Assembly (NCBI GenBank): GCA_026874595.1
Contig: CM049318.1
Span: forward strand, 13,433,241 to 13,497,240
DNA length: 64,000 bases
Origin: Sipunculus nudus
Lineage: Eukaryota; Annelida; Sipuncula; Golfingiida; Sipunculidae
Direction: 5' to 3'
Each line of letters starts with the position of its first letter. The stretch's first letter is position 1. The translations under genes were made by a program, and so were the position numbers. The notes beneath the pieces were generated by a model. It ran no database searches, was not told the DNA's origin, and saw nothing but the letters and a program-made list of their open reading frames with translations. Below, one piece after another: positions 35,517-47,826 of this stretch.

Positions 35517-35821
35517 CAGGCACGCCGCAGTAAATAGCTTTTTGTTATAGTAACCAGCCTAGCCTACCGCAGGTGACCACTGACTAATCGTCCTGCCTTT
35601 GTCTCCCAATGAGGTCCTTTGTGAGGCCTGGTGACATGGTCCTCAAGCTTGAACTGTATATTATGCATGGAATGGACTTTTAACTTTGTTAGCTGAACTT
35701 AATAGTATACATGAACTATAATATAACCCTATTGTTTTGATATTGGCTAGCAGGGTTGCAGGTCAAAATGTGAATTATTATTTTTGTGCAGTATCTCGAT
35801 AAGTACAAAAAATGAGTTCAA
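35517..35821 (+). other. presumed 3' UTR of the TRIM-like gene
   Basis: No coding structure is seen after the TAA. A candidate AATAAA lies at 36010-36015 inside the SINE-like element that follows, which would give a 3' UTR of about 0.5 kb. Nothing nearer fits well, so the gene end is uncertain. Confidence 0.4.
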
Positions 35822-36010
35822 ATTTCAGCCAAGGCGCCCGACCAGGGTGAGCGCTCTGCAGGCTTAAGGAAAAAAGGCCTTGCCCAAGTGTTTCACTCAC
35901 AAACGAGTGCGCCTTTCGGGGGTACCTCGATGGAATGACCGATCAATGGGGACGATAACGCAGCAGGGCCCACAGGTGCATTAGTCACTTGGCCTGGTTG
36001 ATGCCAGGAA
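35822..36010 (+). mobile_element. SINE-like repeat, copy 1
   Basis: It contains the core GGGTGAGCGCTCTGCAGGCTT, GTTTCACTCACAAACGAGTG and CAATGGGGACGATAA. The same blocks in the same order occur on the minus strand at 48258-48500. Only the body is clear in this copy. Confidence 0.65.
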
Positions 36011-37594
36011 ATAAAATTAGAGGAAGTGCGTAATACTGACCTGTCACAAAGTCCGAAACCGGAATGGAATTTCATAGATGTAAATTTATGTAGTTAGTTC
36101 GCATTAGAAAAAGGGAGTCTGTTCCCTCCATAAAAAGTATTAAAAGCATTACGACGTTTAAGTCTGGATGTGAATGTAGTGTTTATGGGCTTTTTTCTGG
36201 AGTAACCACGGATGTTTGGGAAAAGTAATAGAATGCAAATTACCTAACGTTGTTCTTTTTTCCCTGCTTTAGGTAAATTTGACAAACCCTCAGTATCATA
36301 TAAGCAAGAATAATGAAACAGAAAATAGCAAGAATTTCTTATATATGTTTATAACATAGTTACTGTTTATGCTACAGAGTTCTAGATTCTAGCTGTAGGC
36401 GACATAATTGATATCGTATGTGTTTAAACGAGAATATACAGGATTTGTATAAAACAAAGCATGTTACATTCTCGTGGTAGACAGGCCTAGCCCTCTTTAG
36501 TCTTTAAGCATTGGGTATGCTTACAGTGACACATCTGTGCTTACAGTGACACTTTAAAATTCTTGCGATATATTCCGCAAAACAAGAATTGACGAGATTT
36601 ACACAAATGTCAACTTAACACCCATACCTTTTAAAGGTAGAAAGACTCGACTGGTTGCTTTGAGAGGCAATGAACAAGCATTCAGTAGTAAAGTAGCAGG
36701 TATCTCTAAATGTCTTCACTTTTGTTGAAAGGGAACAAACAAAGTTGAACAGATCATTGTTAGGTACTACAAAATGTACAGATTTTCATTGCATTTAATA
36801 GCCTTTGATGGCTTCTTAATCCTTGATTTCATCACACCTCGTCATATCTGCACTAAAATGTGAATTCTTTGATATCATCATAGTTGCCTATCTGGGAGGG
36901 CTGGCGACTATATTGCTTGGATAGGGATACAGGGATAAGGTTTTAATACATAATTGTATATAGATTAATGGACAATTATGTGTATAGATTATTGAACATT
37001 TTTGTGCAATCAGGTGTAGGTAATATTCAGTTCCTAGTATATACAACAGGTTACATTGGGAACTCACAATTTATTGGTGGCTGAGGGGATTCTTTTATCA
37101 GTTGCTTTCATAAACGTTATCTTTATAACTAATTATGTTTTACTGAAAAGGTATTCCACTCTGGTGAATAGAAACTGATTCTAGATATCACCGTACCTTG
37201 TGCTTATATATATATATATTTCTCTGACTTGGTATATAGCGTAGGGATTTGAGTGCCATTTGCCTAAACATCCGGATAAAAACCTGGATCTGTTTTGTCT
37301 TTCGTTAATGAATGCGCTTTTTACACATATGGGACTTTTGTGGTTTTTTTTCTGTGTGAATGAATCAAGTGTGCATATGAGTGTGTTAAAGTGATAGAAA
37401 TACTGTTGCCCACAAAGTATATTCAATACTGTGATCACTTAAAATTAAGCACAACACTTTCTTTATTAAATGACGTCACAAGAATAATACATAGGGTGTC
37501 CATACCCTCCTTATTAAATGTAGTGGGGCAAGGTGAATTGTTCATCTGTGTCACAAACACTGTTGTCCTTTAAAACACATATAAAATCGTTTTT
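36011..37594. other. AT-rich intergenic DNA, no gene seen
   Basis: It holds short open frames only, a (TA) run near 37206-37219 and a perfect cAMP-response-type site TGACGTCA at 37471-37478. Nothing else was recognised. Confidence 0.55.
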
Positions 37595-40015
37595 AGCTCA
37601 GCTGACTTTCAGTCATGCTGGGCTATAGCGATGGGTCTTTGTCCGTCGTCCTTCCGTCTGTCCGTCCGGCCGGCCGTCCGTCCGTTAGCAGGGCACAAAT
37701 CGTAACCGTAGGGGCTAGGGCCATGAACCCTATGCAGTCTTAGAGGTTATAAAAAGATCTCCTTGCAAACCTGAAATTAGGTCACTGCGACCCATATTCT
37801 CGAAGTTATGGGGTGTGTTTGCACCCCCCAGAAATAACTCTTTGAGACAAAATTTTCATCCCAAACCTTCCATCTTTCACATACAGCTCACCTACCAACA
37901 GGGGAAGAACCATAATTTTTTTTAGGTCAAAAGGTCAAAGGTCAAGGTCACAGGAGCCTCTTCTTTGAAAAGCCTGTGGATGCATTTTAAGCCAACCCTT
38001 TCATCCCAATTCTTTGATTTTTCACATATAGCTCACCTACTAAGTTGGAGAAGAATCCTATAGGTTTTGAGGTCACAAGGTCAAAGGTCAGGGTCACAGG
38101 ATCCACTTCTTTGAAAAGGTTGTGGACACATTTCAAGCTAGACTTTTCATTCCAAACCTTCCAGCACTGATATCGCTTCTCAGCCAACAGGGGAAAAGAC
38201 CTGTTGATTTTGAGGTCAAAGGTCAAGTTCACAGCACCCACTTCTTGCATGGAGTCATTTTCAGGCAAACTTTTCAATCTGTACCTTCCATCTGTCATAT
38301 ATGGCTTACCTACCAATAAGGGAAGAAGCCTATTGATGTTGAGGTCAAAAAGTCAAAGGTCAAGGTCACAATATTTAATTGTTCTAAATGCTTGTGAGCA
38401 TATTTCAAGTGTAACTGTTCAACCCAAACCTTCAGTCTTTCACATATGCCACATCTATGCATCACTCAGTTTGACTCAAACTTCATATTTATAGGTCTTT
38501 TTGCTTGAATAAATAACTTATTGATTTTGGGGTCAGCTGGTCAGCAGGTTAAAGGTTGCAGGTCATAGTTATTCACCCATTGGTTGCCAAGTAATTACAC
38601 CAGATTTAAGTGGTTAGTAGTTACCCATCATTTAGAAAGAATCCAGTGGATATATGGGCAAAAGGCCAAGGTCATAGGTCAGGGATGTTCACAATTACTT
38701 ATTTTATAGACCATCTCTATTTTTCTTGTATATATAACCATCCCACTCCAGCTGGTACATCTCCCTGTGTGGCTGTAATTGTGAGTGACACTGGTGACAT
38801 ATGACTCCCTTTTGTATCAGCCTATTAAGTGATAAGGCTCAGTGATAAGTACCTCGTTACTTCATAACAAAAACACTGTTGTCAGAATGCTTCAGCCTGG
38901 CATTAAGACTATGAGAGTATAGTATTAAGGTTTAGCTACTGATTAATAAGATGATGGGAACATTTTGCAGTTTATTTCATGGAATCCTAGCAATTAACTT
39001 AGTTTCCTAGATATCTGAATATTTTAATATATATCACCACATATAAAACCAAGTGTTTGTTCTCATAACATGTGGATGTGTACCTTGATTTAGGATGGCT
39101 TTTTGTTTTATTTCAAGACTCTTAGTCATGCTTTCTGCATTTCTTTTCTTTCAGGTTTGGCAGTTTACCTACCCTGCTGACCCCATTGAAAAGCAGAGTG
39201 ATAATAAAAAATATTGGACTTACACTTTTTACAATTTCATATCTATAAATCTGATATGAGGGCCTGGACATGTCTTTTGAATTATTTTGGGCATTCATTA
39301 CTGGATAATTTGCCCAAGTTTGGTCTCTTATTGGAGAATGTGGGATATCAAATGTCATACTTGTCAGAAATCCATAATGTCTGCCAGTTAGCCACCTTAG
39401 AAATTCTTTCTTCAGTGCAGTTTCAGTAATTTTTCTTTAATGTTTGGTCCGATTTAGAGAATGTTTGTTGTCTAATTTCAGACTTGTCAGAAGTCCAATA
39501 TGGCCACCAGGCAACCATCTTTTAATTCCTTTTGATCATATTATCTCAATAACAGTTACAGTGAATGCAGTTGGATGTATATTTATGTAATCTTGTAAAG
39601 GATTGGGTCAAATATTTCTGAATAAATATTACCATCATTTATAAAAGTGCAGTACAGTTGGCTTGTATTGAATAAAAATTCATACAGAAGCACCTGTTTC
39701 TCAATAATTCTTGCATGTATTTCCTTGATTTTTGCTATACATTTTGATCTTATATTTTCCCTTTGTGGTGTTCCTTTGAGACTGACAGGTTTCAAGCAAG
39801 CTGTTGGAATAGTTCCTGATAGCTTAACAATCATGCATTTTCCTCAGACCATCAATTCACTGTGTTTTAACCAGGCATAGGTGATATATATTTCTGTTGT
39901 CATAGAAAATTTTCAACAAACTGGCAAATTGGTTCTTCAAAATTTGACTGGAAGTTCTTAGTCCATGATGTCACAGGTCATGCTTGGCAGCTGAGCGTCA
40001 TGACCCATGGGTCAC
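37595..40015. repeat. interspersed element with clustered AGGTCA half-sites
   Basis: The element starts with AGCTCAGCTGACTTTCAGTC, followed by a CCGTCCGTCCG run. It contains units of about 135-146 bp (landmarks at 37932, 38078, 38213 and 38350), each with AGGTCAAAGGTCAAGGTCA or a variant. The far end has CAGCTGAGCGTCATGACCC, and its GCTCAGCTG is a short inverted match to the start. The palindrome TGACCCATGGGTCA is at 40001-40014. A fragment of this right end recurs at 33565-33600. No ORF is supported. Confidence 0.65.
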
Positions 40016-40439
40016 TTGTTAATTATAAACAGAATGTTTTTTCTAATATGGTATGACTGTTCTGAAATATATATAAAAAGTGCTTAAATTATGCTTCATT
40101 GATTGGTCGAATAAAGAAACACTATAATTCACACCGACCTCCTTCATTACATATATATTTTGTCGAGAAAACCACAAATGTGACATTCTTTTCACATGTA
40201 GAGCAGTGTTGTGACGTCACAAGCACTTCTGTAAATGTTTTTTTTTCGGCCAGGGTTAAAGTGCAGATCCTCATTCTCTCAAAGTGAAAAATCGAGCCGG
40301 CCTTCATTTTAATATGTGTAAGTAAATAACCATATAGTCATTAATTATGCCGTAAATTTCATTTGTTTCATATAGTTATAAGAAAGATGTTCCTTATTTT
40401 ATATTTATTTTTTATTTTATTTAAGTATATTTAAGTGCC
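40016..40439. other. spacer, nothing recognised
   Basis: AT-rich DNA containing a TGACGTCA site at 40212-40219 and a T-run. No gene was found. Confidence 0.5.
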
Positions 40440-41100
40440 ATAGTGACTGTATTATAATACAATCGCTCTAAGGCATTGTACACAGTAAAATACATTAAGA
40501 TGATTAAAAAAGAATTTGAGAGACAGATAATACAGTTAAAATGACTAAAAAATAGATATGCAGAAAACTAAATAATCGAGAATCCAAACAAAATTGATGA
40601 TAACGGCTAATAATATGTCAACTGGAAAAGGTGTGTTTTCAGTAGTCTTTTGAAACACGGAACACTTGAGGCATCCTTGATATGTTGAGGAAGATTATTC
40701 CAGAGGATAGCGGAGGAGTGTTTAAATGATCTCTTTCCGTACTGTGTCCGGGCCCTCGGCACCTCAAAGAGAGATTTATTGGCCGACTTTAGTGCACGCA
40801 CCGGGCAAAATTCCTTAATCCTATCAGCCAGGTATATGAAGGTGCTAAGCCATGGAGGGATTTGAAGGTAAGCAACAGTATTTTAAAACAAGGTCTGTAC
40901 TCCACCGGCAGACAATGTAGCTCCATAAGTATCGGTTTGATAAGTGCTCGCCGCTGGGTGAGTGTGATAAGCCGAGCAGCACAATTCTGAAGGCGCTGCA
41001 GCCTGCCAATCTGAGCACGGTTGCTGCCATACAGAAGCGAATTGGCATAATCTGCTCTCGAGGTCACTAAGGCTTGCACCAGCATTTTGCATGCATTTTC
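40440..41100 (-). pseudogene. L2/CR1-like LINE fragment, RT C-terminal region and 3' tail
   Basis: On the minus strand a first frame (41085 down to about 40845) has LVQALVTSRADYANSLLYG, RLQRLQNCAARLI and PILMELHCLPVEYRPCFKI. A second frame continues with VPRARTQYGKRSF, AILWNNLPQHIKDA and FKRLLKTHLF near the C-terminus. This is the classical C-terminal order of L2/CR1 reverse transcriptases. A single frameshift near 40840-40850 separates the two halves. The tail with GCCTTAGAGCG and GTATTATAATAC (40440-40480) looks like an L2-type 3' end. It is 5'-truncated at about 41100. Confidence 0.88.
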
Positions 41101-41731
41101 TTCACACTAAAGATTCATGGCCCTTTTTTTTAAATACATTATCCTGTATGCGAGGGGCGCATGGATAAAAAAAAACAGAAAAACAAACGTTAACATTCAT
41201 TTTTTTGTAAAACTTTTCACCACACTTGTTCCATGATAGTAACAAGACTAAATTTAACTCACTACGGTATTATTTTCATTTAACGTAGTTTTCATTTTAA
41301 TTTTAGAAAAAAAATGAACAGTCGTGTCATTTATTCAGATCTAATTACGGCATTATCTTAAAATTAAGTCTACCTTTGAACTGCATCCGTCATAGTAGAA
41401 GAAAATCAACTCTACATATTACTATGACCATCAAATTAAAATTATGTAAAAAAAATCACATATATAATCCTTTAATGCTGAAGATATGTAACAATAATGG
41501 GCCACAGTTTTTTTTTTTTTTTTCAAGAATATTACTACAAGTTATTCAATATCACTTCATTTGTCCATTCTGAGAACAAAATCATAAAAAAAGCAGAAAC
41601 TTCAAAATGATCCATGCACACTGTGCACTAACCTTTTCATTTCCCGGACACAGATGGCGCTGCTCTGCAAGGTATATGTTCGGTCCCTCAAGTGAAATCT
41701 TATTCATTCTACTTTAACGTCACGTTCACAT
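41101..41731. other. AT-rich upstream region of the tRNA gene
   Basis: No gene is seen. T- and A-runs are frequent, including a T-run at about 41510-41523. Confidence 0.5.
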
Positions 41732-41819
41732 GCTCCAGTGGCACAATCGGTTAGCGCGCCGTACTTATAAAAAGTTATGAGGCATGCGGAGGTTGTGAGT
41801 TCGATCCTCACCTGGAGCA
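41732..41819 (+). tRNA. tRNA-Ile (anticodon UAU) with a 14-nt intron
   Basis: Acceptor stem GCTCCAG/CTGGAGC with discriminator A; D-arm GCAC-AATCGGTTA-GCGC (one A/C mismatch); anticodon stem CCGTA/TGCGG; anticodon TAT in loop CTTATA plus A; variable loop AGGTT; T-arm GTGAG-TTCGATC-CTCAC. Fourteen extra bases after position 37 form the intron, and its GTTAT can pair with the anticodon as in known pre-tRNAs. A box TGGCACAATCGG and B box GTTCGATCC are present. It decodes AUA. The overall sequence matches the metazoan tRNA-Ile(UAU) family, which normally carries an intron. Confidence 0.96.
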
Positions 41820-41823
41820 CGGA

Positions 41824-41827
41824 TTTT
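41824..41827 (+). terminator. pol III terminator TTTT
   Basis: Four T residues begin 5 nt after the discriminator base of the tRNA-Ile gene, the usual pol III termination signal. Confidence 0.75.
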
Positions 41828-41829
41828 AA

Positions 41830-43859
41830 TGCCAGTAAAGCCCTATCCTTCATCATGATGATTAATGAAAATCAGGACGCAATAATCCACGTCGGGCGTA
41901 CTCACGCACATTCCTCTCGTGTATTTCGGCATCATTGAAGTTAAAGAAAGAGTTATCGATGAGAACTGCTCTATTATTATTCATGTGTGACTAATTTTTT
42001 TTTATTTAAGTAGTGAAACCTTGAAATGTCAAAGGATATAACTGGATAGAATAATATGAAGGATTTACCAGTGGCATGTTGATCATCAGATGCCGACTGC
42101 CAGTAGGAAGTTCAGAAATATGAACTCTCTCCGTGCGTGCGTGTGTGTGTGTGTGTGTGTGTGTGCGTGCGTGCGTGCTTACAAACGTGTTCGAAGATGA
42201 TGAAGACCTTCAGCGCTCGCTTAGGGGTTGACAAGTACCTTTGGCGCAAGTCTCTTGGGTTCATTTTAGCCAAGGGATTTTTTTTTATTTATTTTATCTC
42301 AACTGACTAAAAATAAATTATCGTATCACCCTTCTTATCTAATGTCGGCTGTTATCCCTCTGTTAACAGGGCACAAATTCTTATGCTATGACCCAATAAC
42401 TTCTGAGGTAAAGGGAGCCAATCACCAATCTGACCTTTAAAAACTAGAGGTAATCCATGCATTGGAGCATTTATAAGAAAAAAATAGGCCTGGACACGTG
42501 GATATCACCGCACACAGGCTGCTCGTTTTGTTTAAAACAACGTATTTAAAATATGTGGGTGCCCGCCAAAATAAATAAATTCAACAAGGGCATCTGGCGG
42601 CAAGTGTTTTCCCCGTTTGACAACACTATTGTGTTTACAGACACATTGTTGATAACACAACTTCATACATCCTGCACGGAGGCATTCTAAGAATTTTTCA
42701 TTATCAGAATTACCCTTAGATCATTAATATATACACAGAAAAAAACAGAAATCACATAAATTCTTTTTCCAAAGGTGGGTGACCAGGCAGATTTATACCA
42801 TGTTTTAATTGATTTACATGTATATCATTTATGATTCAGATAGGTTGACTAACGAAAATCTGAGCTAAAAGCATCGACCTTCGTACAAAGTCTGTCCTTT
42901 CGTTAGAGGTTATAATGTGTGTATTATCGCTTCATATTAGCTCATTCTACCTGAATATATAAAAGTTTTCCAGCAAAAACATATCTCTAGTTCACCTGTT
43001 TTACGTTTCAATGGTTCTGTGTGTGCGAAAAGACAGTTTACCTGTATCTGTTTTCATAATTAGAGTGCGGGATCCGATTTTGCGCACGCGCATCAATTCC
43101 CATACAAGGAGAAAAAATTGGAAGAAGAAACGCGGAAGATATCGGGTGGAAGCTTGAAAAATCTTCATTTGAGAAGTTGCGCGGTTCGGCCACCAGGTGG
43201 CATAATGTTTATGTTTTCGCCGCTGATCACATGGTGCACACTGCAACACACTAAGTGGTATGTACAGGAGTAAGCAAGCAGGTTAAGCACGAACTAAGCA
43301 GTTTCCGTTATATTATAAAGTAATTATCATAAAGTATTCCCACGTTTAACTGTTCACAAGCTTAACATGAAATGGTGTAAATAAATCCTAAGATTGGATT
43401 ATAGAAATATGTAATAGAAAAAGTAATAGAAAATTATAGGTTTTCAAAGTAAAAGTAATAGACAATATATTTTAATCTGTAAAAGTAATTGTAGTAGGAC
43501 CCCAAGTAATAGAATAATTGCTTTTTCTGTTCTATTGCAACCCTTGACCAAAACAGGTGAGGAGTGGTGTATTTGTATGGTTATATTGAAACACGGTATT
43601 TATATCTATAGGGCTCAAGTTGCAGCTGGATAGTGTCATGGTCCAGTGGGCACTGGGCACCAGGCGTTGGCTTTAGGTGATAACCAATTATATAAACCAT
43701 GGGTCTGTTTGTAGTTTCATTTACTTGGCTCTGTCAGTAAACATTTGACCAGTGCTTGGCCAGTTTACACATTATGTGGGAAAACTTATTGTCAGCGGAG
43801 GCTAGACAGGTCTGCCGATATTAGATATTATTTAGAGGTTGACAGTCTGATTGTTATGC
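41830..43859. other. intergenic DNA, no gene seen
   Basis: It contains a (GT)n/(GC) microsatellite at about 42134-42178 and a weak relative of the 37.7-kb element near 42350-42385 (AACAGGGCACAAAT). Open frames are short and featureless. Confidence 0.55.
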
Positions 43860-44326
43860 GGTATCAATATAACGATGTATCGATACATATCGATACACCA
43901 TGTCGATACGGTACCGATATACACAAGCATGCTGTATCGTTGTATCGAGGAAACACAATGACTGCTAGCAAATATTGATGCAACCATGACTTTAAATAAA
44001 ATCTTATTTATCTATATACGCTTTTGCTGTTTCATATTTGTTATGTCCGCCTTTAAGACTTACACAAGATCATATGTATTGTTGTATGATCGAATAGTCA
44101 ATAAAAAAAAATAGAGATTTAAATATCCAATAGTCTACTCAGTACATTAGGTTGAGTAAAAGGGAGCATTTATAAAATGAGAGATTGGTCATTCATTTGA
44201 AATTAATGCCTCCCAACCCCGTTTATGCGAACACAGCAGCAATGTCGAGGTTATAGTGCTACCCACACATGGCTCGTCCAGCAAGTGAGAACAAAATAAG
44301 GAAATGTCATCCTGAAATTGTGTGTG

Positions 44327-44392
<66 letters not shown>

Positions 44393-44550
44393 ATCTCTTT
44401 ATTTAAGAAAACGTTATCCACAGAAAATAATACGCAAAGAAAAAGGAAACGTATCGTCCATATGTATCGGATATCGGTTTAAGTGTCTCGCTATACGTAG
44501 CGTACCTGAACAGGCTGACCGATACCCAGCCCTACTTATAGTCATAACCT
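43860..44550. other. possible hAT-like element remnant with TATCGATA motifs
   Basis: It starts with clustered TATCGATA/CGATAC motifs (43875-43920), has a (TA)n tract at 44330-44389, and ends with GGATATCGG and CCGATACCCAGCCCTAC (to about 44537), which resembles the GGGCTGGGTATCGG ends of hAT-type elements. No matching left end or transposase was found. Confidence 0.3.
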
Positions 44551-46168
44551 CTGATGATTTAATTAGTGGTGCAGAATGCGGCTTTTTAACTGTTTGATGT
44601 TTGCCCTGTTCATGTTATCACGGAGAACAAATTGCGCATAACAACAGGTCTTGAACCTGTTCATGCTACACTCAGAAGTGACGATGAAGGGATCTTAAGC
44701 TGTGTACACATTGATCCGTTTTTCCGGCAACGACGATCCGGTAACTACATTGCGGCAACGGCAAAAAAAAAATCAGCTGTATGAAAATTTATTGAAGTGT
44801 TCATATGCGTACGGTGCGGCCACGAAAATGCGGTACGACTATCCGGATATTTTTCTAATCGGTAAGTAAGCGATTTTGTTGCCGTTGCCGGACATAATCG
44901 TACGACGCCATTCCCATACAATGGCGTCATTACTACAATGCAGGGGCATTCTCTCCAAGCATCGTAGTTGTAAGAACACTAAGATGCTCCGAAAAGACAA
45001 AATGTCGGCTAAATGAGTAAAAACGGTAAGGTAGAGCACTTTTGTCTAGATACACGATAATAAAATCTAAATAACTATTGATTTTATAAAGTTTTTTTTT
45101 TAATAAATTCCAATACGTTATTTTTTGTCATCGTCCTTGATTAATAAAACTGGACCCAGTACAATAATTGACTTCTACATCTTGGCAGCACAATAATTTA
45201 AGGTTAAGCCAATGCCTGGAAGGATATCGTCGCCTTGGAGACCCATCGTGTTAAACAACATATATCCGATTTAGGTGTACACCCAAATTTCTACATAGCT
45301 TTTTGATCATATACAAAGCTTTTTTTTTTATTACCGTCCAAAATGGACAGTCCAAAAATCAATGTCAATATATGCTGCGAGAGCCTATTCTATGAGTATG
45401 GTCTCGCCGCCGCCGCAAATATTTTTAATAGGAGGAAATGATTTAAATCTCTAACATTTGAATATATATTAAGTTTCCTTGATTCTTTTATGCCGTATAT
45501 ATTTTTTTAATGAATAAGTTAAAATAAGAAATCTGAATTACAACTTATTTAATTATATATTATTTTATTATATACATAAAATTTATCTAATTATAACATC
45601 ATATAAAAATTAAATCTGCGATATATTCATATATTTTTTCCAGAAGAAACTTATTGTGTTCGTCAAAAGAGGGCGCTGGAAACAGTCATCCTGATGCGCT
45701 TATCTCCGAACAGGGGCGACATGTAATGGGCATTTCATAAACCATCCCACAGGGTCAAGATCTATTGTGATGGGCTTATACATAGTAATACCTGTTTCCG
45801 TCATCAATCCGTCCGAACATTAATAGGGAAGAATCCAACGATCAAAGTCACATTTTTTTTTTAAATTAGAATTCCATAAGCTGTATAAAGTTCTGATAGC
45901 AACGCTGAACCTTAGTCACTCTAGCGTAATTGAATTATTCTTTCCTGAAATTTAAATAACACAAATGCAGAATCCAAGCACAGCGTGATATACTCGTTTA
46001 TATAGTAGCGTACGAGACACGTGACCCGTCACGCGCGGTGTTTCCTGGTTGTTGTCTTTTTAGATTAAAACAATACGTCAAGCCGCATCAAATTGTTCTG
46101 CAATAACAGTGCTTGGTAGGAATAAAACCGCCTCAAACAATCAGCCGGTTACAAACAATAGGGAGAGA
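44551..46168. other. intergenic DNA, no gene seen
   Basis: It contains the inverted-repeat cluster at 44720-44930 and otherwise AT-rich sequence. Nothing else was recognised. Confidence 0.5.
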
Positions 46169-46659
<491 letters not shown>

Positions 46660-47519
46660 GGGGGAGATCTGTGCGGGGAACGCCAGTCGATATCGGGGAC
46701 AGTTTTCACTCGCAACAATGGGGCGGACAGTTACAGGACCGGACAATTTGTTCGTTATAGCGGGGTGTCCGAGGGAGTCGGGCCCACGAGATCCGGCTGC
46801 GGCCACATGTCGGGGACCCAAGTATGGGACGTAATCTACAATGAAAGCCGGTATTTTTCATCTAATATTTGATCTTACATAGATGTTATATGTGAATATA
46901 ATTTATTGCTACCGGTTGTTGTGTTTTATCTTTTTATTTTGGAATGAGGCTTTTAATATTAGCTGGAACATGATCATTATTCTAACATTGACTGACATCG
47001 TCTCGACGTTAACAAATCTGCACTGGGACCGTAATTTTTTTTTAATAACTCACTCTCTCCGTGAAATTAAAAGAATCGCTTATGGAATAAATTTATTTCT
47101 GACACCTCGTTCAAGTTTTGTGTAACCGCTTTCGAGATCGTAAGCAAATATGATTAAAAAAAGCATGATATCATATACGCCGTATGATTGGTATATGTGG
47201 GACTAATTCACGTGATGCAAATGTTACAGGATCGGGGATTGGTTGATATCGAGGTCATGAGCGGAGAAATAAAGAGTGAGAGGTTCCAACGGGTTAAGCT
47301 TATAACTAGCAATCTCACGTTGTATACGCATAGATACAAATACGTCATTAACCTGGGCCTCTGACAGTATAATGTAGTCCAAATTTAGAATAGTATGTAG
47401 CTTCACTAAACGCTCTGTACAATAAAAACTCCGTGAATTCCGTCATTTTTCCGGGCACTGTTATCAATAAACTTACGAAGTCCCTCTGCACAACAGGGTC
47501 TTGAGACCGCAGGCTGACA
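46660..47519. other. intergenic DNA, no gene seen
   Basis: A locally G-rich stretch at 46660-46830 is followed by AT-rich DNA. No domain or RNA was recognised. Confidence 0.5.
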
Positions 47520-47826
47520 CCCCCCCCCCCCCCCCCCCCCCCCCCCCGCTTGTAACCTCCGTCTGGAATCAGCCTGTGACCTCCGGAGTCCGCCTGTGAT
47601 CTCCGGAGTCCGCCTGCATGGTATCCGCTTTGGACCGGAGTCCGCCTGTGATCTCCAGAGTCCGCCTGCATGGTATCCGCTTTGGACCGGAGTCCGTCTG
47701 TGATCCCCAGAGTCCGCCTTCATGGTATCCGCTTTGGACCGGAGTCCGCCTGTGATCTCCGGAGTCCGCCTGCATGGTATCTGCTTTGGACGGGAGTCCG
47801 CCTGTGATCTCCGGAGTCCGCCTGCA
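47520..47826. repeat. C28 homopolymer and 52-bp minisatellite
   Basis: C28 at 47520-47547 is followed by about five units with CATGGTATCCGCTTTGG at 47617, 47669, 47721 and 47773 (variant), spaced exactly 52 bp. Each unit contains two GGAGTCCGCCTG half-motifs. A minus-strand frame with ADSGDHRRTP-like repeats is a by-product, because 52 is not a multiple of 3. Confidence 0.92.
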
